Under the pieces are notes generated by a model, which ran no database searches, had not been told where the DNA came from, and saw only the letters and a list, made by a program, of their open reading frames with translations. From Moraxellaceae bacterium (GTDB lineage: Bacteria > Pseudomonadota > Gammaproteobacteria > Pseudomonadales > Moraxellaceae), in the NCBI GenBank assembly GCA_021156385.1, contig JAJNDL010000097.1:1-5766 (forward strand): a stretch of 5,766 nt of DNA, in the 5' to 3' direction. Both the position numbers and the translations under genes were made by a program. This document shows positions 1 through 4,891 of the stretch, one piece after another (position 1 is the stretch's first letter; each line of letters opens with the position of its first letter).

Positions 1-91
1 CTTCATGGGGGCGCTGATCGTCGCCGAGGTGGGCGGCTTCCTGGTGCTCTTCGCCGGCCTGCTGAAAGGCCTGCCGCCGCTGCTGCCCTGA
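1..91 (+). CDS. C-terminal end of an unidentified membrane protein (partial)
   Basis: The reading frame starting at base 2 is open to a TGA at 89-91 and gives 29 residues. They begin FMGALIVAEVGGF and end GLPPLLP. The stretch is almost entirely hydrophobic and fits one C-terminal transmembrane helix with a short Lys/Pro-rich tail, so the parent protein is probably an inner-membrane protein. Its start and most of its sequence lie to the left of the window, and the family cannot be named from this fragment. The gene converges on the pilus-like operon and shares the terminator at 108-134 with it. That this is a real gene end is supported by the terminator starting 16 bases after the stop. Confidence 0.6.
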   Translation, partial: FMGALIVAEVGGFLVLFAGLLKGLPPLLP

Positions 92-107
92 AACGTCTTT
101 GCCCATG

Positions 108-134
108 AAAAAGCCCCGCACTGCGGGGCTTTTT
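108..134. terminator. Bidirectional rho-independent terminator between convergent genes
   Basis: A perfect GC-rich inverted repeat (AGCCCCGC and GCGGGGCT with a 3-base loop) is flanked by five A on the left and five T on the right, so it can act on both strands. It lies 16 bases after the stop of the plus-strand gene and 47 bases after the stop of the minus-strand operon. It probably ends both transcripts. Its stem is nearly identical to that of the terminator at 4845-4874. Confidence 0.9.
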
Positions 135-181
135 CTTTGGGGCGCGGCAGTGGCCGGTTGCGCGCAGGGCCAGGCCCGTCG

Positions 182-2746
182 TCAGCGCGCGCCCGGCGCG
201 GCCAGCTCGATGCCGGAGATCGTGGCGGGGGCGGCCGGGATCTCCACCACCTGGCGGGTCTCCCCGCGCCGGCTTTTGACCAGCAGCGTGAGCGGTCCGG
301 CGGGCAGGCCGCGGAAGAGGAAGCGGCGGCTGCCGTCGAGGCCGGCGACCTGCTTCGCCTCCACCGCCGTGACGGTGAGCAGGTCGGTGTCGGTGGCGCC
401 CCTGACCTCGCCGCTCAGCACGCGCTGGGCGCGCGCCCTGAAGTCGACGGTGGCCGGGGCTCGCTTGGACAACAGCACGGCCCGCGGGCGCAGGTCGCCG
501 AGCTCGTAGCCCGGCGGGACGGTCTCGGCGACCACGCTGACCTGTGCCACGCCTTCCGGGCCGGCAAAGGTGAAGCCGCCGCTGGAGTCGGTGATGGCGA
601 CGGCGTCGGTCGGTCCCGAGAGTCGCAGCCGCACGCCCGCCAGCGGCAGCCCGGCGTCGCTGCGCAGGGTGCCGTCCAGGCGCGCCGCCGAGTAGGTGAT
701 GGCGAACAGCGCCTCGCCGCCGGCGCCGAGCTGCACGCTGGACGGGCGTGTGAAGTAGGTGCCCGGCTCTGGCGGCAGCATGGCCTGGACGCGATGCTCG
801 CCGGGGCCGGCCGCCGTGAAGCGGAAGCGGCCGTCGGCATCGGTACGGGTGCGGTGGACGCCGTCGAGCACGACCTCGATGCCGGCGAGCGGAGTCTGAG
901 CGTCGTCGACCTCGCCCGTGCCGGCCTCGTCGCGCAGCACGCGCCCGGAGATGGCGCGCCGGCTGCTGCCAGGCAGGGGCGGTGCCGCGAAGCGGGTGCG
1001 CAGCGTGAGCTGCCAGGAGTCGCGCTGCTGGTCGGGCAGGGCGTCGCGCTCGGCCGACCAGTGCGTATAACTCGCCAGCAGCTCCGCGTTGCGGAACAGC
1101 GGCCAGCTGCCGTAGACCGTGGAAAGCAGGGTGTTTCGTTCGCCGACGTTGCCTTGCGCAGCGTCGGCGAGCAGGCGCAGCCCGAGCTCCGGCCGGCGCG
1201 CGCCGGCCTCGCGCCAGGCCAGGTTGAGGCCGCCCTGCAGGCGCAGCGGGCTGACGTGCAGCTCGCCCAGCTCGATGCCGCGTGCGGCGAACAGCGCGGC
1301 GTTGTCGCGCAGCAGGCGGATCACCTCCTCGGGCGTGCTGGCGACGAAGCCCAGTTCGGCGAAGGCGCGCGCCAGGTCGGGACGGTCCTGGAAGACCAGG
1401 TCAAGGGTTGGCGACTGCTGCTGCGCATCCACAAAGAGGTTGGCCCGCCAGGGGCCGCGGCCGGCGCGCAGGTTGAGGCGGCCGCCGTGGCCGGCGCGGT
1501 GCGCGGCGGAGCTTTCCTGGTAGCGGTAGAGTGCGGCGATGCCGAAGGCCGACCGGTCGTAGGCGGCGCCCAGCGAGGCCGTCCGGCGTTCCAGCGGAGC
1601 GCTGCCGGCATCGCTGTAGGTGCTGGCGCCGGCACCTCCGGTGAAGCTCCAGCGCTCGGTGGTCTGGTGGCGCAGCTCCGCGCGCAGCGAGGCGGATTCG
1701 GGTTCGCGTCCCGGCAGGTCGAGGCGGCTGCCCGACAGGGTCAGGCTGCCGGCGAGGCGCCGGCTCAATGCTTCCGTCCAGGCGCCGTCGAGATAGTCGC
1801 CGGCGGGTCGCGCCACGCTGAGCGCGGCGAAGCCGTCGGGACGGGTCGATCCCTGCAGCCAGACCTGGCGCTGCGGGTTGTGGAAATTCAGGTCGAAAGA
1901 GGCGCCGGGCCGGTCGCTCCAGCCCAGTTCCGCCTTCAGCCACAGCGGCGTCTGCAGCGAGCCGCGCTCGAGGCCGAGGGCGGCGACGCCCGGCACGGCA
2001 GCGGGGCTGTCGGGCAGCCAGAGCAGGCGCGGCACCAGCTGCACCGGGCCGGTGCCGAAGCGGTAGGCGATGCCGGCGGCGTGCTCGTCGCTGCTCGGCA
2101 CCAGCAGGTCGTTCCAGGGCGTGGTGGCGGCGATGCCGGCGTGGACGTCCAGGGCGCCGTCGTGCAGGTGGATGCCGCGCAGCACGTTGCGGTCCAGGGT
2201 CAGCGGCGAAAGGCTGGCGAGCTCGTCCATCAGCACCAGCCGGCGCTGTCCCTGGCGGAGCTCGAGGCTGGCAGAGGGCAGGGCCCAGTTTTCCTCGCCG
2301 TCAGCCAGCGCATCCTCCCGGATGCCGTAGAGCCGCAGGCGGCCGGTGCGCTCGCCACTGCCGAAAGGCATGTCCAGCCCGGCGCTGTAGCGGCGGTTGC
2401 CGGAGTCATAGCCCAGCTCGAGGCTGCCGGCCGGGCGCGCACCGCCCTGCCCGGACAGGACGGCAGCGGTGCCGGCCGGCGCGGTGACGTTTACGGTCAG
2501 CGTCTCCACGTTGTCCGGCATGACCACGGTCACCAGCGTCTGGCCGGCGCGGCGGCCGGTCAGCAGCAACCGGTTGCCCGCGGCACTGGCTTCCACGATG
2601 TCGGCATCGACGGCGAAGGCGGCAGTGACGCCCGGGAATTCCACGCTCACGGTGTCACGGGCGCTGACCCGCACCGTCGTGGCAGCGGCGAAAAGCGAGT
2701 GCAGGGCCGTGCCCAGCAGCAGGCCGGCAGTCAGGAGCCGTTTCAT
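182..2746 (-). CDS. Outer-membrane usher-like beta-barrel protein with secretin-type N-domain and C-terminal Ig repeats
   Basis: An 854-residue secreted protein, probably the outer-membrane channel or assembly platform of a surface-fibre system. Residues 1-22 are a signal peptide (MKRLLTAGLLLGTALHSLFAAA). Residues 24-90 match the pilus-assembly N-terminal domain found in CpaC/RcpA secretins, with the pattern VDADIVEASAAGNRLLLTG-RRAGQT-LVTV. Residues about 105-590 are alternating amphipathic strands rich in Arg, Leu, Gly and Tyr, as in an outer-membrane barrel. A helical stretch at about 453-492 interrupts them. Residues about 598-850 hold three Ig-like carboxypeptidase-regulatory/CnaB-type units, the clearest marked by TRTDADGRFRF (633-643) and TDSSGGFTF (719-727). 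There is no cysteine, and I see no FimD/PapC usher or secretin-core signature. The ATG overlaps the stop of the chaperone-like gene by 4 bp (ATGA) and has only a weak ribosome site, so translation is probably coupled. Length and neighbours fit an usher. Alternatives are a surface-anchored adhesin or an exporter of another kind. The OMP assignment is fairly sure; the usher role is inferred. Confidence 0.7.
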   Translation of the reverse strand: MKRLLTAGLLLGTALHSLFAAATTVRVSARDTVSVEFPGVTAAFAVDADIVEASAAGNRLLLTGRRAGQTLVTVVMPDNVETLTVNVTAPAGTAAVLSGQGGARPAGSLELGYDSGNRRYSAGLDMPFGSGERTGRLRLYGIREDALADGEENWALPSASLELRQGQRRLVLMDELASLSPLTLDRNVLRGIHLHDGALDVHAGIAATTPWNDLLVPSSDEHAAGIAYRFGTGPVQLVPRLLWLPDSPAAVPGVAALGLERGSLQTPLWLKAELGWSDRPGASFDLNFHNPQRQVWLQGSTRPDGFAALSVARPAGDYLDGAWTEALSRRLAGSLTLSGSRLDLPGREPESASLRAELRHQTTERWSFTGGAGASTYSDAGSAPLERRTASLGAAYDRSAFGIAALYRYQESSAAHRAGHGGRLNLRAGRGPWRANLFVDAQQQSPTLDLVFQDRPDLARAFAELGFVASTPEEVIRLLRDNAALFAARGIELGELHVSPLRLQGGLNLAWREAGARRPELGLRLLADAAQGNVGERNTLLSTVYGSWPLFRNAELLASYTHWSAERDALPDQQRDSWQLTLRTRFAAPPLPGSSRRAISGRVLRDEAGTGEVDDAQTPLAGIEVVLDGVHRTRTDADGRFRFTAAGPGEHRVQAMLPPEPGTYFTRPSSVQLGAGGEALFAITYSAARLDGTLRSDAGLPLAGVRLRLSGPTDAVAITDSSGGFTFAGPEGVAQVSVVAETVPPGYELGDLRPRAVLLSKRAPATVDFRARAQRVLSGEVRGATDTDLLTVTAVEAKQVAGLDGSRRFLFRGLPAGPLTLLVKSRRGETRQVVEIPAAPATISGIELAAPGAR

Positions 2747-3513
2747 GGAACGCGCAGCGATCCGGTCAGCGTCCGGACCTGGCCGGCGAGATCGAGAGTG
2801 GCGACGGTGCGATAGGTGCCGGCGCGCAGCTCGCCCGGGTATTCGGCGACCAGCGTCGTGCTTTCGCCGGGCAGCAGGCGCTGGGCCCGGAAGGGGGCTT
2901 TACCGACCAGCTGGCCGTCCGCGTCGAGGATGACCGCCATACCGCTGGGCAGCACCGGCTCCTTGCCGTCGTTCTTCAGCAGCGTATGCACCCGCGCGTT
3001 CGCGCTGGCGGAGGGGGGATCGGACCGCAGCACGTCGGACATGATCGAGATTTGCCCGGATATGGTGAAGGTGAACAGCGTGCCGAGCGAGAGATAGGCC
3101 TGGCGGTTGCCGGACTGCACGCTGTTGGCGCTGCGGAAGAAAACCGCGGCGGCGCGGTGGCGCATCTCCGGCGGCAGCGTCAGCGTCACCGTGGCCGAAG
3201 CGCTGGCATGCGGCGCGATGCGCAGCTTCTGCGGCGTGAACACCGCGCTGGCGGCAATGCTGTCGGGCAGCTTGCCGGCATCGATGAAGACGCGCTTGCC
3301 GTCGCGCACGACGACGTCCTGGGCGTCGAGCACGAAATCGAGTGCGGTATCGGTGTCGTTACGCAGCGTCAGCAACTGGGTGACGCTCTGGCCGGTGCTG
3401 CCCGCGAGCGGCACCACGGCGGGCGACAGCGTGACGGTCTGCTGGGCCTGGCCGGTTGCCGCCCCCAGCAGGGCGGCGATGACGGTAAAGACGCAAGTGA
3501 AGCTGAAACGCAT
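2743..3513 (-). CDS. Periplasmic fimbrial chaperone-like protein (PapD-like two-domain fold)
   Basis: 256 residues with a signal peptide, MRFSFTCVFTVIAALLGAAT, continuing GQA before the likely cleavage at about residue 23. The mature protein has two beta-rich halves. The first (about 27-127) has the chaperone-like run QLLTLRNDTDTALDF, then VFTPQKLRIAPHASASATV and RAAAVFFRS. The second (about 150-256) has RVHTLLKNDGKEPV and ends in strands GTYRTVATLDL and RTLTGSLRVP. Size, two Ig-like halves and position between subunit genes and a large outer-membrane gene match PapD-type chaperones, which hold subunits by donor-strand complementation. I do not see the classical PapD signature or its conserved Arg/Lys pair with certainty. 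The mature protein has no cysteine. The ATG at 3513 was chosen because GAGAG stands 7 bases upstream and the signal peptide starts there. An in-frame ATG at 3537 would add 8 polar residues and lacks a ribosome site. The stop overlaps the next gene's start by 4 bp. Confidence 0.75.
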   Translation of the reverse strand: MRFSFTCVFTVIAALLGAATGQAQQTVTLSPAVVPLAGSTGQSVTQLLTLRNDTDTALDFVLDAQDVVVRDGKRVFIDAGKLPDSIAASAVFTPQKLRIAPHASASATVTLTLPPEMRHRAAAVFFRSANSVQSGNRQAYLSLGTLFTFTISGQISIMSDVLRSDPPSASANARVHTLLKNDGKEPVLPSGMAVILDADGQLVGKAPFRAQRLLPGESTTLVAEYPGELRAGTYRTVATLDLAGQVRTLTGSLRVP

Positions 3514-3566
3514 GGTGAAACTCTCGCAGGTACGCATGGCGCGGCGGACGCATGACTGGCCGGGGC

Positions 3567-4043
3567 TCAGTCGCTTTCGGCGATCCACTGCAGGGCGCTG
3601 AGAAACGGGCCTTCCGCGACGTGGGCGGGAATCGTCACTTCGATGTCGTGGACCACAGGTGTGCCGATGCGGTGGGCCTGGGCGACGAGGCGCGGCACGG
3701 TGGAGACGGCGAGACCGTCGACGCGCACGACGCAGTCGGGCATCTCCGTGGCCAGCACCACCGACAGGCGGGCGGATGCGGACGTGCCGGCGCCGCCGTC
3801 GAGCAGCACGGCGATACGGCGGCGGATGGTAATGCTGCGGCCGTGGCGACCTTGTGTATTCGCCGAGACGACGCCCAGGTCGACCGAGGCGAACCCGTCC
3901 GCGCCACTCTGCAGCGCGGTGTCCAGCGGCACGAAGCGCAGGGCGAGCTGGCCGGTTGCGGCGGTAGTGGACGACGCCGAAGGCGCTGCCCAAGCCGGAC
4001 TCAGGGCGCTCGCGATGAGCAGGCACACGGAAATCTTGAACAT
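3567..4043 (-). CDS. Secreted minor pilin/fibre-subunit-like protein
   Basis: 158 residues with a signal peptide (MFKISVCLLIASALSPAWAA, cleavage near residue 20). The mature part is a compact beta-strand-rich domain with a single cysteine (C104). It is not a family I can name. From about residue 77 onward its pattern follows the upstream 174-residue protein: IAVLLD with VGVKVD, RVDG with KLNG, HDIEV with WDIVV, and the final ALQWIAESD with AIAFTATSN. The two are therefore likely paralogous subunits, and this one, behind a hairpin and probably made in lower amount, would be the minor (tip, adaptor or terminator) subunit. The frame is open further upstream without a plausible start. ATG 4043 was chosen because it begins the signal peptide. 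It has no good ribosome site at normal spacing, as the purine-rich GGGGGAGG lies about 20 bases upstream inside the hairpin. 53 bases separate its stop from the chaperone-like gene's start. Confidence 0.65.
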   Translation of the reverse strand: MFKISVCLLIASALSPAWAAPSASSTTAATGQLALRFVPLDTALQSGADGFASVDLGVVSANTQGRHGRSITIRRRIAVLLDGGAGTSASARLSVVLATEMPDCVVRVDGLAVSTVPRLVAQAHRIGTPVVHDIEVTIPAHVAEGPFLSALQWIAESD

Positions 4044-4055
4044 GACATTGCAAAT

Positions 4056-4093
4056 GCCGGCGGCCTCCCCCAGGGGGGAGGGAGGCCGCCGGC
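4056..4093 (-). promoter_or_regulatory. Strong intercistronic hairpin after the major subunit gene
   Basis: A perfect 14-bp inverted repeat (GCCGGCGGCCTCCC and its complement) encloses a 10-base loop. It starts 11 bases after the stop of the 174-residue subunit gene and ends 12 bases before the start of the next gene. On the transcript it is followed by AUUUGC, not by a U run, so it is not a full intrinsic terminator. Such hairpins after major-subunit genes usually protect the upstream mRNA or partly stop transcription, giving more major than minor subunit. It also buries the only purine-rich stretch upstream of the second gene. The structure is seen; the role is inferred. Confidence 0.75.
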
Positions 4094-4104
4094 GTTCTGC
4101 CGTA

Positions 4105-4629
4105 TCAGTTGGAGGTGGCAGTGAAAGCGATGGCGTTGTCGATCGCTGCTGCCGCCGCACTGTCGGCCACCACGATGTCCCAGGAATAGGAACCGGTGGA
4201 GCCGTAGGTGCCGGTGGAGGTCAGGGTGGTCGCAGCCGAGTCGCTCAGCGTGCTGCCGTTGAGCTTCCAGGCCACGCCGCTGGCCGGTGCGGAGCCGAGC
4301 TGGGCGGTGAGGGTGTAGTCGGTGCTGGTCAGGTTGGCCTTGTCGACCTTGACGCCGACGGTGGAGGACAAAGTCCAGTCGGAGGCGCCGCGGGCCAGCG
4401 TGAAGCCGGTCGGTGCGGAACCGTACTTGCTGATATTGCCCAGTGCCGAGGTGGCGGCAGCCGTACCGGTGCCGGAAGTCGTGCCGCCGGCGGATTCGAC
4501 CGTCAGGCTGATCGAGCTTTCGACCGTGCCGGTAACGGTGAGGGTGCCGGAGGAGGTAGCGGCGCTGGCGACGGAGGCCGTGGCAAGAAGGGCAATAGCG
4601 GATACTGCAGTAGCGAGGGATTTAGTCAT
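4105..4629 (-). CDS. Secreted Ser/Thr/Ala-rich subunit, probable major pilin or fibre protein
   Basis: 174 residues, first gene of the operon. Residues 1-23 are a signal peptide (MTKSLATAVSAIALLATASV, then ASA). The mature protein begins with an alternating polar/hydrophobic strand, SSGTLTVTGTVESSISLTV, a pattern expected of an N-terminal donor strand followed by the first strand of an Ig-like subunit. The rest is rich in Gly, Ser, Thr and Ala with short beta-strands, and ends WDIVVADSAAAAAIDNAIAF plus TATSN. There is no cysteine and no type IV prepilin cleavage motif, so it is a Sec-exported subunit. It aligns with the second gene product in its C-terminal half. The composition, first position in the operon and following hairpin all fit the abundant major subunit. 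I do not recognise an exact named family (DUF4402-like or CS1-like pilins are possibilities). The ATG at 4629 has no clear Shine-Dalgarno sequence; instead the pentamer repeat at 4637-4651 occupies that place. Confidence 0.7.
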   Translation of the reverse strand: MTKSLATAVSAIALLATASVASAATSSGTLTVTGTVESSISLTVESAGGTTSGTGTAAATSALGNISKYGSAPTGFTLARGASDWTLSSTVGVKVDKANLTSTDYTLTAQLGSAPASGVAWKLNGSTLSDSAATTLTSTGTYGSTGSYSWDIVVADSAAAAAIDNAIAFTATSN

Positions 4630-4636
4630 TTAATTT

Positions 4637-4651
4637 CGTACCGTAACGTAA
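4637..4651 (-). repeat. Three tandem CGTAA-like pentamers at the ribosome-binding position
   Basis: CGTAC CGTAA CGTAA on the plus strand reads TTACG TTACG GTACG on the coding strand, ending 7 bases before the ATG of the major subunit gene. It sits where a Shine-Dalgarno sequence would be expected. Three copies is short for a slippage repeat, so a chance origin is possible. Confidence 0.5.
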
Positions 4652-4658
4652 AAATAAT

Positions 4659-4694
4659 GAACAACTAGTTTTGTTCTTCTTGTTATTGAAGAAC
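4659..4694 (-). promoter_or_regulatory. Overlapping inverted repeats in the operon leader
   Basis: GTTCTTC (4673-4679) pairs perfectly with GAAGAAC (4688-4694) across 8 bases. The same central segment also offers TTGTTC (4671-4676), which pairs with GAACAA (4659-4664) across 6 bases. The two stems share 4673-4676 and cannot form together. They may be adjoining operator half-sites for a dimeric regulator or alternative RNA hairpins. Confidence 0.5.
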
Positions 4695-4705
4695 GTGCGG
4701 ACGTT
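4692..4705. promoter_or_regulatory. AACGT-N4-ACGTT inverted repeat, possible operator
   Basis: A 14-base interrupted palindrome (AACGT, GCGG, ACGTT) lies 63 bases upstream of the major subunit start. The overlapping ACGTTAC (4701-4707) is also complementary to GTAACGT at 4643-4649, so this element could close a long stem around the inner hairpins. The symmetry is visible; any regulator is unknown. Confidence 0.35.
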
Positions 4706-4744
4706 ACCTGTTTGCGTGCGGCTGCTGAGCGTAATCCCGATGAT

Positions 4745-4775
4745 CTGCCCGTTGGAGTGACCAGGCGGCGGGCAG
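4745..4775. other. 7-bp inverted repeat in the upstream intergenic region
   Basis: CTGCCCG (4745-4751) and CGGGCAG (4769-4775) are perfect complements separated by 17 bases. No T run follows on either strand in the position needed for a terminator, so it may be a regulator site upstream of the operon promoter or a chance repeat in GC-rich DNA. Apart from a small TGCCG-GCG-CGGCA palindrome at 4822-4834, I see nothing else in 4711-4844. Confidence 0.3.
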
Positions 4776-4844
4776 GGAAAAAAGGACGCTCCGGTACCGA
4801 TGCCGCAGGGCGCGGGAGGCTTGCCGGCGCGGCATCGCGCGCAG

Positions 4845-4874
4845 AAAAAAAGCCCCGCACAGCGGGGCCTTTTT
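4845..4874 (-). terminator. Rho-independent terminator of the coiled-coil gene
   Basis: GCCCCGC (4852-4858) and GCGGGGC (4862-4868) form a stem with a 3-base loop. On the minus strand it is followed by seven T (4845-4851). It stands 17 bases after the TAA at 4892-4894 and isolates that gene from the operon. Five T on the plus strand make it potentially bidirectional. Confidence 0.9.
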
Positions 4875-4891
4875 ATTCGTCGCTGCCGGCC

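Larger units (their letters stand above)
4630..4710 (-). promoter_or_regulatory. AT-rich promoter/leader region of the pilus-like operon
   Basis: This is the only markedly AT-rich part of the window, directly upstream of the first operon gene. The operon promoter or 5' leader must lie here or in the flank up to the terminator at 4845. I could not settle on a convincing -35/-10 pair. The segment contains several nested inverted repeats, listed separately, and a pentamer repeat next to the start codon. Together they suggest regulated transcription or a structured leader. Confidence 0.5.

Noticed and set aside
182..2746. Secretin identity for the barrel protein, suggested by its N-terminal domain
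   Set aside because: No secretin core pattern follows residue 90. The sequence continues as long amphipathic strands and ends in Ig-like repeats.
137..2815. An 892-codon open frame on the plus strand covering the whole barrel-protein gene
   Set aside because: It uses the same triplets as the minus-strand gene, so its only possible stops come from TTA, CTA and TCA codons, which that GC-rich gene avoids. The product is low-complexity Gly/Ala/Arg/Gln with no domain pattern, while the minus strand has a signal peptide, recognisable domains and a coupled start.
3514..4053. A longer N-terminal extension of the chaperone-like protein (436 residues in total)
   Set aside because: The extension would overlap the second subunit gene almost completely, is Arg/Pro-rich, and would place the signal peptide internally. 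The start at 3513 has a ribosome site.
4044..4160. A longer N-terminus for the 158-residue subunit protein
   Set aside because: It would run through the hairpin and into the major subunit gene, and it would bury the signal peptide. ATG 4043 begins exactly at the signal peptide.
4105..4629. Type IV pilin identity for the major subunit
   Set aside because: There is no short basic leader with a G/A-F-T-L-x-E-type prepilin site. The N-terminus is an ordinary Sec signal peptide ending ASA.
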